From NCBI GenBank assembly GCA_025655555.1, contig JAHXIQ010000005.1, forward strand, positions 186,001 to 250,000: a DNA stretch of 64,000 nucleotides. Direction: 5' to 3'. The position numbers and the translations under genes are program-made. A model generated the notes under the pieces. It was not told the DNA's origin. It was given only the letters and a program-made list of their open reading frames with translations, and made no database searches. This document shows, piece after piece, positions 36,172 through 45,093 of this stretch (position 1 is the stretch's first letter; each line of letters opens with the position of its first letter). The DNA comes from Candidatus Thiodiazotropha sp. (ex Myrtea sp. 'scaly one' KF741663). GTDB taxonomy: Bacteria; Pseudomonadota; Gammaproteobacteria; Chromatiales; Chromatiaceae.

Positions 36172-37989
36172 TTACAGGTTCGACCAGAGGTTGTCGAAGT
36201 CGGTTTCTCCACCTGATTCATCTTGTGACTCGTCACCATCCGCTATCTCGCCCTGGTCCAGATAAGCAAACTGGAATTGAGAGACAGCACCGCTTGCCTC
36301 CAGCAGTCTGGTCAGCTTGATTTCACGCAGATTCTCGCCTTCGTTCACGATCAGTTCATGACCGAGCTTGAACGGGTACGAGGAACAGATGAAGCTGGTG
36401 GGTTGTCCGGAAGTGCCGACTTCGGGCAGTAACAGGCACTCCTGAGGTTCATCCTTTTTGTTGCTCTCCAGTCTGGCGTTTACGGCCATGGCGTTGGGTG
36501 CGACCATTTGTACGCCTACCTGGAGACAGTCGTCTCGTGTTCTGCGCATCCAGCGCACCATACCAACACCAAACTGGTTGGCCGACATGGCAGATTGCAC
36601 GCCAATCAGCTCTCCCACCTGAATTTTTGGTATTTGTTCACCTTTCCAGTCCAGGCAGTATCCCCCTGCACTCTCATTGATGGTCTTTAGGATATTTGTG
36701 GCCGGCTCCTCCAGCTTTGTGGTTTCGCTTTCCCAGATTTGGGAGCTCGGCTCTATGGCATCAAAATCCCGCGAGTTGGGGCCAAATTCCTCAAAGTCTC
36801 CACGTCTCGGATTATAGTTGTCCGCTTCCATGGGCATGAGGGAAAAGTGGGGGGATATCTTTGGGTTATTACCTTCTGCAAAGGCCGTTTCAATCCAGGT
36901 GCCGTCGTCGATTTCCTTCTCTTCTTCACGCCCCACGTCACCACCGAAAGTGATCAGCTTGTGAATGGATCGCAGGCCGACGGCGATCCTTAGTTCAAAA
37001 TTGAGCTTGGTGCGTACAAACGCCCTTTTTTGGGCCTTTGACCAGAGCTTGATCAACTGTCTGACGAGGCTCTTATCCAGCGCATTAATTCCCCAGAGTT
37101 GGGCGCCTTCCTGTTGCTCGGCAAACTGTCCGCGCAGTTTGACGATCAGTTGAGAGGCGTCCAGTTTTAACAGGTACTTGTAATCGGCATCACCCTCAAT
37201 GGTTTCATGGGTCGGCGCCAGGTCGGTGTCCTGGCGAACGACGATGGAAGCCTCTTCGGGAGCATCTTCATAGGTGTGGAAATCGACAAGATGGCTCCAT
37301 TCGAGCAGTGTATCGAAGACCAGGACATTATCCTTTTGGCGCATCTTATAGGGGGATGCCAGAGAGAAAAGCACACAACGCCGGTAGGCCTCATCTATGC
37401 TGGAACTTTTCCCGTGAGATTCCAGTGGGTCGGTTACATCGACGGTTTCAAGACCATACCGGGCGGCAAGCCTGTGAAGGACATGCAGTTCCCGCCAAAT
37501 ACGCTTTGGATAGGGATCGTAGACGAGTACAGAGAGTAGGATCACTCTTGAGAGATAACTCAGGCAACGATGGATAGCCTGAACCAGGAGTTTTCTATCA
37601 GGCTTACCCTGGTTTTCTAATAGAAGATCGACGATGACCGCCTTATAAGCAGTTGCCAGCCCACTGTGGAGTTCCCTGTTTAAGACGGCGATCTTATAGG
37701 CCTTGTCGCTTAGTGGAAAACCATTGTCTAAATAGTGCTTATTCAGATTGGTGGCGATGTAGCTGAGTGGATCGCGAAAATATTCAGCACTCAACAGGCG
37801 GCGTTTGGCTGGGACAAGCGTGCGATTGAATGTCCTCAGGGCCTGGAATATCTGTCGTGAAGTCTCACCGATGTTGGCGATCGGTAGTTGTTCTACCCAA
37901 GCGTTTAATTCCTTATCGCTCAGAAAGAAGGGGCTACCCTTTGGGGGCAGCTGCTCGGGAACGCGTAGACCGATACGATTGGTTACCAT
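36172..37989 (-). CDS. 605-residue protein with C-terminal PilZ-like region
   Basis: A large cytoplasmic protein. About 430 N-terminal residues are helical (RQIFQALRTFNRTLVPAKRRLLSAEYFRDPLSYIATNL...) and do not match a family I can name. Near residue 445-500 there is a PilZ-like stretch: INESAGGYCLDWKGE corresponds to the (D/N)xSxxG motif, then VGELIGVQSA...FGVGMVRWMRR. The basic RxxxR half of the c-di-GMP site is not obvious, so binding is uncertain. Given the many c-di-GMP enzymes in this genome a receptor role is plausible (inference). It is transcribed alone; a 560-base gap lies upstream. Confidence 0.65.
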   Translation of the reverse strand: MVTNRIGLRVPEQLPPKGSPFFLSDKELNAWVEQLPIANIGETSRQIFQALRTFNRTLVPAKRRLLSAEYFRDPLSYIATNLNKHYLDNGFPLSDKAYKIAVLNRELHSGLATAYKAVIVDLLLENQGKPDRKLLVQAIHRCLSYLSRVILLSVLVYDPYPKRIWRELHVLHRLAARYGLETVDVTDPLESHGKSSSIDEAYRRCVLFSLASPYKMRQKDNVLVFDTLLEWSHLVDFHTYEDAPEEASIVVRQDTDLAPTHETIEGDADYKYLLKLDASQLIVKLRGQFAEQQEGAQLWGINALDKSLVRQLIKLWSKAQKRAFVRTKLNFELRIAVGLRSIHKLITFGGDVGREEEKEIDDGTWIETAFAEGNNPKISPHFSLMPMEADNYNPRRGDFEEFGPNSRDFDAIEPSSQIWESETTKLEEPATNILKTINESAGGYCLDWKGEQIPKIQVGELIGVQSAMSANQFGVGMVRWMRRTRDDCLQVGVQMVAPNAMAVNARLESNKKDEPQECLLLPEVGTSGQPTSFICSSYPFKLGHELIVNEGENLREIKLTRLLEASGAVSQFQFAYLDQGEIADGDESQDESGGETDFDNLWSNL

Positions 37990-38556
37990 GTTACAGACAC
38001 TTTCAATTATTACTCACACCTTATGTCACAGAATAGTCACTATCAGGTTATCATCCAACATAGAAGATGCCTGAGTGCCTTGTCCCGAAACAGTCGGATA
38101 CGCAGTGGTTTTCTCTCTGAAGAAATGGAAGCAGAAATAACAAATCGACGATCCATGTCCCTTGTGTGTAGATAGAGGCGCCCTGGCTGGCGTGAAGCTT
38201 GCTCTGAGGTAACCGCACTGCCAGTCAGGTGCCAACCAATTGTCCACATCCCTGAACTTTACCAACCAACATAAAACTGTTAACTGAGTCACAAAATACC
38301 GACTTTGAACCAATATGTAAATTTCATAATGCCTGGCCGGCAAATTCCACAGATTTTTAAAGTATATACTAAAAACGATGCTAATCGACTGATAAGGAAA
38401 AGATTTTTTCAGTCAACTCTTGGTAGGCTTGTGGTATCCCTCGATGTCAGCCATCAATAGCTGAATCAACTCAGTCATTTTATTCCCTGGAATCAGAAGA
38501 AAAGTTATTGAAATCGGGTGGTTGTGTTCGAGTGGATAGTCTGGCAGTTTGTCATT
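37990..38556. other. Intergenic region between PilZ-like gene and GST gene
   Basis: About 565 bases. Frames of 105 and 91 codons on the minus strand have no family character and no ribosome binding site, and the second overlaps the GST start. The region should hold the divergent promoters for both flanking genes. Around 38330-38390 it is strongly AT-rich. I see nothing else. Confidence 0.35.
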
Positions 38557-39213
38557 ATGAGTATCAAATTGGTCAGTTTCGTCCTCTGCCCTTTCGTTCA
38601 GCGAGCCGTCATTATCTTGCGGGAGAAGGGAGTACCCCATGATATCGAATATATTGAGCTGGATGATCCGCCTGAGTGGTTCAGACAACTTTCACCCTTG
38701 GGTAAGGTGCCCCTGCTGCTGGTGGACGAAGGGGTGCTGTTCGAGTCTTCGGTGATCCTCGATTATCTCGATGAGGTCAATCCACCGAGGCTGCACCCAG
38801 GTGATCCTTTGCGCAGAGCTCAGCACAAGTCCTGGATCGAGTTCGGTTCTGGCCTGCTGATGCTGCAGCACGGAATTGCGATGGCGGAAAATGAGTCCCT
38901 GTTCTACGAAAAGCTCGGCGAATTGAATAAGAATCTAGAGCGGCTGCTGCCACCGTTGCGTCAAAGCCTGTTTGGTGACAAGGAACACTTCTCCCTGGTG
39001 GATATGGCCTACGCACCTTTTTTTATGCGGCAATCTATTCTGGCGACACGCCGTCCTGAAATCACTTCAAGCCAATCAGCAGAGATATTGGACTGGGCTC
39101 ATACCCTGCTTGCCAGACCCTGTGTCGAGTCTTCCGTAGTGCCTGATTTCTCCACAAGGTATATGGCTTTCTTGCAGGGCAAGGGCTCCTGGTTGGCAGG
39201 TAAAACGGGGTGA
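38557..39213 (+). CDS. Glutathione S-transferase family protein, cysteine type
   Basis: A 218-residue GST-like protein. The N-terminal thioredoxin-like domain begins with KLVSFVLCPFVQRAVIILREKG, where the cysteine in CPFVQR takes the place of the usual serine/tyrosine, as in omega-class or SspA-like proteins. KVPLLLVDEGVLFESSVILDYLDE supplies the cis-proline and the ES pair for glutathione. The C-terminal helical domain follows. It may act as a thiol transferase or dehalogenase-type lyase. The ATG at 38557 is used; the frame could extend to 38518, but the fold begins right after MSIK. Confidence 0.88.
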   Translation: MSIKLVSFVLCPFVQRAVIILREKGVPHDIEYIELDDPPEWFRQLSPLGKVPLLLVDEGVLFESSVILDYLDEVNPPRLHPGDPLRRAQHKSWIEFGSGLLMLQHGIAMAENESLFYEKLGELNKNLERLLPPLRQSLFGDKEHFSLVDMAYAPFFMRQSILATRRPEITSSQSAEILDWAHTLLARPCVESSVVPDFSTRYMAFLQGKGSWLAGKTG

Positions 39214-39220
39214 TGAAAAA

Positions 39221-39246
39221 CTTAGGGCCTTCTAATAGGCCCTAAG
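39221..39246 (+). terminator. Inverted repeat after the GST gene
   Basis: CTTAGGGCCT and AGGCCCTAAG form a perfect 10-base stem with a 6-base loop (TCTAAT), 8 bases after the stop. There is no T-run after it on the plus strand, so it is either a weak terminator or a stabilising 3' hairpin. Confidence 0.6.
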
Positions 39247-39362
39247 CATGTGCTGATCGGAGCGCCATTCCGCGCGATGCGAGCGGCGGGTCAACAATCC
39301 AGGCTGGATGAATCAAGCGTCAGTTCGACACGTTTTTCCCTGTTATGAAGTTGACTGGCCCG

Positions 39363-39986
39363 CTAATGTGTTGGATTTGAGGCCTCGGCTACCAATTGAC
39401 TGACAATCTCGAACATACGACTGTAAGTGCCGGCCAAGCTACCGCTGGTTTTATATTTGCCGTCGATCCCAATTGCAGGAACCCCGTCCAGACCGTATCG
39501 CTGACCCAGTTTACGCGCTTGTTGGACCTTGACGTAGACACCAAACGAGTTCCAGGCATCGCTGAATTTTTGTCTGTCGACACCATTTTCAACGGCGAAA
39601 TCAATCAGGGAGTTCTTGTCGAATAACTTGCGTTTTTTAACATGCATGGCTTCGAACAGAGGTTCGTGTAGTTGATCTGTGACACCTAGTGCCTCGGCCG
39701 CGTAGTAGAACTGGGCATGAACCGTCCAACTGGCATTCAATGGGGAGGGAACCCGTTTAAAAACAACGTTTTCAGGCTTATTTTTGAGCCAGGTCTCCAG
39801 AGCGGGTTCCATGCTGTAGCAGTGTGGGCAGCCGTACCAGAAGAATTCAACGACTTCCACCTTGCCGTCAGGAACAGATGTGGCGATGGGTGGATCGATC
39901 GGATCCCAACCTTCGCCCCACTCAGCGTAAACGGTGGACATTGAAAGCAGCAGTACAGGTATCAGTAAGCGTTTAATCCAGGGCAT
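39363..39986 (-). CDS. dsbA: Thiol:disulfide interchange protein DsbA
   Basis: A 207-residue periplasmic oxidase of the DsbA family. It has a signal peptide (LLIPVLLLSMSTVYA) and the active site CPHC (Cys53-Cys56) in VEFFWYGCPHCYSMEPAL, an inserted helical domain, and the cis-proline loop YGLDGVPAIGIDGKYKTSG. It introduces disulfides in exported proteins and is reoxidised by DsbB. The ATG at 39986 has AAGGAA at a suitable distance. It stands alone; no second dsb gene is near. Confidence 0.95.
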   Translation of the reverse strand: MPWIKRLLIPVLLLSMSTVYAEWGEGWDPIDPPIATSVPDGKVEVVEFFWYGCPHCYSMEPALETWLKNKPENVVFKRVPSPLNASWTVHAQFYYAAEALGVTDQLHEPLFEAMHVKKRKLFDKNSLIDFAVENGVDRQKFSDAWNSFGVYVKVQQARKLGQRYGLDGVPAIGIDGKYKTSGSLAGTYSRMFEIVSQLVAEASNPTH

Positions 39987-40134
39987 TTTTATTCCTTATA
40001 CGGGAAAGTGAGTATCATAACAGGCAATCCTATTGAATCTTGTTAGAAATTTGAATAGTGCTATGGTTCCCGGTACCTTATGGCTTCATGAGTGAATTCT
40101 AATAAAGCCAAGTGTCGGCACGCGGTATTCGATC

Positions 40135-40383
40135 ATGCGAAACAAACAGATTGAACATTGTATTGAAGTCCTTTGCCAGAAGGGATGTCAGTCGGTCAGA
40201 GACGATATCCGCTTGCTTGAGCAGGGGGTGGTGTTGCCCGAATTGTCTGTACTGGATGATCTGGCACGACTCAAGGTATTGAAGGAGCTTCGTGCAATTA
40301 TGGCGGTTTACGGAGACAGTTGTCCCGTTAGCGTGTCGAGTCAGATATTGAGAGGCAAACGAGGACATGGCGGGAACTCCTAA
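40135..40383 (+). CDS. Small hypothetical protein upstream of the SET gene
   Basis: An 82-residue, mainly helical protein (QIEHCIEVLCQKGCQSVRDDIRLLEQG...LPELSVLDDLARLKVLKELRAIM). Three cysteines lie in the first half, without a metal motif. I do not recognise it. Its end overlaps the SET-domain gene by 17 bases, so coupled translation with that gene is likely and is the best support for it being real. Confidence 0.65.
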   Translation: MRNKQIEHCIEVLCQKGCQSVRDDIRLLEQGVVLPELSVLDDLARLKVLKELRAIMAVYGDSCPVSVSSQILRGKRGHGGNS

Positions 40384-40708
40384 GAAAAAAGCGCGGCTCG
40401 GGGACATTGTCTACAGGGCGCCATCAAAAATTCATGGAAATGGTCTTTTTGCAAAAGTAGGTATTGGCAAGGGTGAATATATCGGTACCTATGAAGGGCC
40501 TTACGCCAAGCGTGACGGTACCTACGTTCTCTGGGTATTCGAGGAGGGGGAGTCCCCTGTGGGGCGCAGCGGAAGAAACCTTTTGCGATACCTAAACCAC
40601 CATGATGAGGGAAATGCAGAGTTTGACGGTTTTGACCTCTTTGCCCTTCAAGACATTGAGCCTCACCATGAGATTACCTTTGATTATGGAGGCTGGGAAG
40701 AGGAGTGA
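40367..40708 (+). CDS. Minimal SET-domain protein
   Basis: A 113-residue protein consisting almost entirely of a SET domain. SKIHGNGLFAKVGIGKGEYIGTYEG is the N-terminal SET signature, NLLRYLNHHDEGNAEF corresponds to the NHxxxxN cofactor motif, and EITFDYGGW is the C-terminal catalytic motif. It lacks pre- and post-SET zinc regions. Bacterial SET proteins methylate lysines, for example on ribosomal or histone-like proteins, or on host histones in symbionts and pathogens; the target here is unknown. The start lies inside the preceding small gene. Confidence 0.85.
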   Translation: MAGTPKKKARLGDIVYRAPSKIHGNGLFAKVGIGKGEYIGTYEGPYAKRDGTYVLWVFEEGESPVGRSGRNLLRYLNHHDEGNAEFDGFDLFALQDIEPHHEITFDYGGWEEE

Positions 40709-40721
40709 TTCCCGGCTCGTC

Positions 40722-42473
40722 CTAGGGATTGAGCGGTAATAGATGCTCTTCCTCACATTCTCGCGGCAGTTCTTGTGTATAAGGTATTTTGAGTGTGTCG
40801 GGATCAAACTCAGCCCATCCACTCTCTTCCCCAGGACTGTATAGGGTCTTCTCCAGGGCCAATATCACTGCTGATAACTCAGCATCACATCTGCCAGCCA
40901 GTCGGGTAAGATTCTTCGGAGGATTCTCTGGCCATTGCGCTTGGCCCCATTTTAGCCATGACTCCCGAGCAGCGGGAGCGTTGGCGTGTTGATAGGCCCT
41001 TTTTAATGCTTCTATAGCTTCTGCCAGCTCCTGCTGAACCAGGGAGGGTGGTGCTGTCTCCGGCTGAGAGGATTTGGCGGGTGATGTTTTATTTTTGCGA
41101 TGTGTGTACCACCAGGCCAGCAAGGTGGCAAGCCATGCGGCTCCCAATAACCAAACCAACCAAGACCGATTGCCGTTGTCAGCGGCCAGTGGAGTACCGT
41201 CCAATAGCTCTCCAACTGGTTGTGGCGCTATCTCACTGGTGGGCGTATCGACGGTGTCTTGAAATGTGTCGATGGGGGCAGTAGCTGCTGGGTTGGCCAT
41301 GACATCCAACTCAATGGCGGGGAGTCGTGAGGTTTCCTGCTTGTCTAACTCAGTGTTCCACCAAGCTACCTCAATGGGTGGCAGCGTATAGCGCCCGGCC
41401 TGAGTCGGTATCAGCGTGATGACATGCTGCCGGCTGCTGCTGATGCCTGATTTGCGTGGGGTGTCAGTGAGTTGCGGACGCTCTTCGTAAGGCTTGATGC
41501 CTTCAGGGACTTCCTGAGTTATCGAAGGCAATTGAGAAGCCATCAGACCGTCGGCAATCAGCATGATGCGACGGGTGAGGGGTTTGCCCGCAGTGACCGG
41601 TGATTGGCTATCGAGCCCTGCATCTTCCAGTATCAGATGCTTCGCTGGCAGCCATTGGCTGCCGGTAAAGGTAGTGGGAATTGGAGATATCTCTAGGGAA
41701 ACAGGTTCAGACACAGTTCTGACTGGGCGACTGACTTGCCGCCTTTGTCTGAATGGGTCATCTAACAGGCTGAATATGGAACTGCTGCCTGTGCGACCAC
41801 GAAAAGATACGGGGGCAATCTCGAGCCGGCCGGCCTGGTAGGCAAAGAGCCCATAGGTTCGCTCCAAAACACGATAAACTTCTCCATCCTTTTCAGTGGT
41901 GTATTGAGATTCGTCGAGTAATTCGATGCGTGTGTCACTGAGTGAGGGGACAGGGTCATCCAAATGCTCCCCTCGTACACTGGCCTGCTGGAAGAGTTTC
42001 AGTGTCAGAATGACCTCTTCTTCGGGGTAAGCTTTGGCTTTGTTCAGACTGAGTTCCACCCAGGCCAGTTGTTGGTTGGCATCCTGCTCAATGGGCTGGT
42101 CGGTGACATCGAGTGTCAGCGGTTCGGTCTGCTGATCACCAAACGGAATCGCTGGAATGGTCAGTGTGCCTGACTGCTTAGGTAGCAGCGTCAGTACCAG
42201 AGATCGTTTCGATGACATCTTGCCGTTGATGATGGAGATGCTTTGCTGCGTGGCCCGTTCGAGGATCTCAAAGTCATTTTCCAATACTGTCAGGTCTGGA
42301 GGGTCCGTCTGTTCCCCCTCCATTTCGAGGGTCAGTCTGACCGGTTGCTCCTGATTTATTACCTGGCTCGATAATCTGGCTGAAACACCTGCATGGGCCG
42401 GTATGGTTAAAACCAGCAACATGATGAGCAGGTATCTAATAGGTGATCTGTCGAATGTGGTCTGTAGTTTCAT
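40722..42473 (-). CDS. BatD-family oxygen-tolerance protein
   Basis: A 583-residue membrane-anchored protein with a signal peptide (RYLLIMLLVLTIPAHAG) and beta-rich repeats typical of BatD (VSARLSSQVINQEQPVRLTLEMEG, YPEEEVILTLKLFQQ, ITLIPTQAGRYTLPPIEVAWWNTE). One membrane helix (WLVWLLGAAWLATLLAWWYTH) and a cytoplasmic helical tail follow. BatD usually forms an operon with MoxR, BatA and BatB (vWA proteins); none is next to it in this window, as the upstream gene recJ is divergent. The ATG at 42473 is preferred over a TTG at 42497. Confidence 0.88.
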   Translation of the reverse strand: MKLQTTFDRSPIRYLLIMLLVLTIPAHAGVSARLSSQVINQEQPVRLTLEMEGEQTDPPDLTVLENDFEILERATQQSISIINGKMSSKRSLVLTLLPKQSGTLTIPAIPFGDQQTEPLTLDVTDQPIEQDANQQLAWVELSLNKAKAYPEEEVILTLKLFQQASVRGEHLDDPVPSLSDTRIELLDESQYTTEKDGEVYRVLERTYGLFAYQAGRLEIAPVSFRGRTGSSSIFSLLDDPFRQRRQVSRPVRTVSEPVSLEISPIPTTFTGSQWLPAKHLILEDAGLDSQSPVTAGKPLTRRIMLIADGLMASQLPSITQEVPEGIKPYEERPQLTDTPRKSGISSSRQHVITLIPTQAGRYTLPPIEVAWWNTELDKQETSRLPAIELDVMANPAATAPIDTFQDTVDTPTSEIAPQPVGELLDGTPLAADNGNRSWLVWLLGAAWLATLLAWWYTHRKNKTSPAKSSQPETAPPSLVQQELAEAIEALKRAYQHANAPAARESWLKWGQAQWPENPPKNLTRLAGRCDAELSAVILALEKTLYSPGEESGWAEFDPDTLKIPYTQELPRECEEEHLLPLNP

Positions 42474-42682
42474 TGGGCTGATGCAGGTTGGGTCCAATGA
42501 TCTGTTAGTGTTTCGCTTGGTTTCACTGACCTATTCCTTCCGGGGCAGTATAATGAGCAACCTGTTAGATTGGGCTTGAAGCCATAAGTTTCCAGAGGAT
42601 TCCCCTCTATTTTGGCGCTCATGTCGGTATTGGTCCAGCATCATGGGCTACACCTCTCCCACAACATGCGGCAAGGTCATCC

Positions 42683-44404
42683 GTGAAGATAGTACAGAGA
42701 GAGTCGGCGTTCGGTGCAGACAGTTTTTCAATGGGCATTCATCCTGTCCTGCAACGTATCTATGCGTCCAGAGGGATATGCAATGAAGATGAACTGGACC
42801 TCTCCCTGGCGCACCTGTTGCCGGTGAGTCGTCTGAAGGGGGTTGAGGCCGCTGCAGAGCTGCTGATTGAGACCCTGAAACAGGGTCAGCCCATACTAAT
42901 CGTCGGTGACTACGACGCGGATGGAGCAACCAGCACGGCATTGGCGATTCTGGCCCTCAACGCCTTTGGTGCAAAAGACGTTTCATACATCGTCCCCAAC
43001 CGCTTCGAGTTTGGTTACGGCTTGTCACCAGAGATCGTCGAGCTGGCTGCAGCGAGGGAGCCGGGACTGATTATCACTGTCGATAACGGTATCTCCAGTC
43101 ACTCCGGGGTTGAGCGGGCCAACGAGCTGGGGATACCCGTGTTGGTGACGGATCATCATCTGCCTGCTGAAACCTTGCCTGCTGCCGCTGCCATCGTCAA
43201 TCCGAGCCAGCCGGGGGATGATTTCCCCAGTAAAAATCTTGCAGGTGTCGGGGTGATTTTTTATCTCATGGCAGCACTCAACAATTGTCTGAAATCTGCT
43301 GGATGGTTTGAACAGCAGGCGTTGGCGTCACCCAATGTGGCTGACTGGCTCGACCTGGTGGCGCTGGGTACTGTTACCGATCTGGTGCCGTTGGACAGAA
43401 ACAACCGGATACTGGTGTCCCAAGGATTGAAACGAATCCGTGCCGGTTGTTGCCGCCCCGGTATCCGTGCACTGCTCGAGGTGGCCAAGCGCCCTTTGTC
43501 ACGCGTGGTGGCATCGGACATTGGATTTGCCATTGGTCCCCGACTCAATGCCGCTGGCCGGTTGGAGGATATGGGGGTGGGCATCGAATGCCTGCTGACG
43601 GAGTCGCTGACAGTTGCACTTGAGATGGCAGCTATGCTGGATGAATTGAATCGTTCCAGGCGTACCATTGAGCAGGAGATGCGGTTTCAGGCAGAGCGCA
43701 TTCTAGAGCGGCTTCATGAGATGAGTGAGGGTGAACTGCCAGCCGGACTCTGTCTTTATGATGGTAGTTGGCATCAGGGTGTGGTCGGCATATTGGCCTC
43801 ACGTATCAAGGACCAGTATCATCGGCCGGTGATAGCTTTCGCCGATGGTGGAGAGGGGGTCCTGAAGGGTTCTGCCCGTTCAATCAAAGGTCTGCATATG
43901 CGGGATCTGCTGGACCGTATCGCAACCCTTCACCCGGGAATGTTAAAGCGTTTCGGTGGTCACGCCATGGCTGCGGGGGTAACCCTCGATACCGGCTCTT
44001 TTCAAACCTTCAAGACGGCATTTGAGCAGGAGGTCGAGAACATGATCGACCCTGGCATGCTGCAAGGTCTGCTGTTGACAGATGGTGAACTCAGAGTCGA
44101 TGAGTTGAGCTTGGAAATGGCTCAATTACTGAGAGATGGTGGGCCTTGGGGGCAGGCTTTTCCGGAGCCGCTGTTCGAGGGAGAGTTCCGTCTGCAACAT
44201 CAGCGTGTCGTGGGGGAGAGTCACCTCAAGTTAAAGCTGTCTGCAGGCCCGGGTGAGGAAACCATAGAGGGCATTGCCTTTAACCAGCCGGCATTACCGG
44301 AGAATACCCAGGCGGTGAAACTCGCCTATCGTCTCGACGTCAACGAGTTTCGCGGCCTGAAACAAGCACAACTGATTGTGGAGTACATCCAATCGAACCG
44401 CTAG
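42683..44404 (+). CDS. recJ: Single-stranded-DNA exonuclease RecJ
   Basis: A 573-residue DHH-family nuclease, 5'-3' on single-stranded DNA, in recombination and mismatch repair. Motifs are ILIVGDYDADGATSTALAIL, IITVDNGISSHSGVERA, VLVTDHHLPAE (the DHH triad), LVALGTVTDLVPL and the DHHA1 part with GGHAMAAGVTL. The start is a GTG at 42683; the MHPVLQRIY-like segment near residue 20 agrees with the family. Its 3' end appears to overlap the start of darP, so the two are translationally linked. Confidence 0.95.
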   Translation: MKIVQRESAFGADSFSMGIHPVLQRIYASRGICNEDELDLSLAHLLPVSRLKGVEAAAELLIETLKQGQPILIVGDYDADGATSTALAILALNAFGAKDVSYIVPNRFEFGYGLSPEIVELAAAREPGLIITVDNGISSHSGVERANELGIPVLVTDHHLPAETLPAAAAIVNPSQPGDDFPSKNLAGVGVIFYLMAALNNCLKSAGWFEQQALASPNVADWLDLVALGTVTDLVPLDRNNRILVSQGLKRIRAGCCRPGIRALLEVAKRPLSRVVASDIGFAIGPRLNAAGRLEDMGVGIECLLTESLTVALEMAAMLDELNRSRRTIEQEMRFQAERILERLHEMSEGELPAGLCLYDGSWHQGVVGILASRIKDQYHRPVIAFADGGEGVLKGSARSIKGLHMRDLLDRIATLHPGMLKRFGGHAMAAGVTLDTGSFQTFKTAFEQEVENMIDPGMLQGLLLTDGELRVDELSLEMAQLLRDGGPWGQAFPEPLFEGEFRLQHQRVVGESHLKLKLSAGPGEETIEGIAFNQPALPENTQAVKLAYRLDVNEFRGLKQAQLIVEYIQSNR

Positions 44405-44901
44405 ACGACAATTTTGAAGAGGACGAGGGACCCAGTAAAAGCCAGCTCAAACGGGACATGGTGGCGCTGCAGAAACTCGGCGAGCGTCTGACCCAGATAC
44501 CGGCCTCCCAATTGGCGAGAATGTCCTTGAGTGAAGAGATGCAGGCGGCACTGAAGGAGTCCGCTCGGATTAAATCCCATAATGCACTGCGTCGTCACTA
44601 TCGACGATTGGGTAAGCTGCTGAGGAACGAAGAGCTGGAACCGATCCAGCAGGTCATCGATGAAATTGATGGTAAGCATCAGGCTGGTGTGGCCCATTTT
44701 CATATGCTGGAACGCTGGCGGGATCGACTGATAGACGGAGAAAGTGGTGATTTTGGTGAATTCCTGGACAACTACCCCAATGCCGACCGGCAGCACCTGC
44801 GCCATCTGATCCAGGCTGTCCACCGGGAGCGTGAAAAAGAGCAACCACCGGCGGCTTTTCGCAAGCTTTTTAAATATCTGCGGGAAGTGAGTGGGATCTG
44901 A
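44392..44901 (+). CDS. darP: Ribosome-associated protein DarP/YjgA, probable ATC start
   Basis: The first ATG in frame (44458) would cut off a conserved N-terminus: the codons before it read DDNFEEDEGPSKSQLKRD, which aligns with the start of other YjgA proteins (SKSQ-KR). No ATG, GTG or TTG occurs in frame between there and deep inside recJ. An ATC at 44392 lies 8 bases after GGAG and would give the peptide IEPLDDNFEEDEG..., so a non-canonical ATC start overlapping the recJ stop is the best reading (inference). The rest (ALQKLGERL, HMLERWRDRLI, DRQHLRHLIQAVHREREK) is typical. The product is a 169-residue factor for late 50S assembly. Confidence 0.8.
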   Translation: MEPLDDNFEEDEGPSKSQLKRDMVALQKLGERLTQIPASQLARMSLSEEMQAALKESARIKSHNALRRHYRRLGKLLRNEELEPIQQVIDEIDGKHQAGVAHFHMLERWRDRLIDGESGDFGEFLDNYPNADRQHLRHLIQAVHREREKEQPPAAFRKLFKYLREVSGI

Positions 44902-44927
44902 TTTGTGGCGTTTAACTGAATTCAGCT

Positions 44928-45033
44928 CGTAGGTTAGGCCGACGAAGGAGGCCCAACAACGCATCCTTCCACATAAGACTCATTTGATAGTAACAATGGT
45001 GATGTCGGGCCTCCTTCGTCGGCCCAACCTACG
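44928..45033. repeat. Head-to-head REP pair (BIME-like)
   Basis: Two arms of about 27 bases, beginning CGTAGGTTAGGCCGACGA and ending TCGTCGGCCCAACCTACG, are inverted copies with one mismatch, separated by about 50 bases. The element belongs to the same family as the palindrome at 24581-24613. It lies between the converging darP and gluQ genes and could act as a two-way transcript end. Confidence 0.85.
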
Positions 45034-45093
45034 GTTTGTCTTATGCGGTGCGAGACCTGGTTTCGCCAAGTGTGATATCCCTTTGATGGGTGA

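Noticed and set aside
38026-38688. Two minus-strand frames of 105 and 91 codons
   Set aside because: No motifs and no start signals, and the second overlaps the start of the GST gene.
44401-44964. 187-codon minus-strand frame opposite darP
   Set aside because: The plus strand has conserved DarP motifs; the opposite frame has none.
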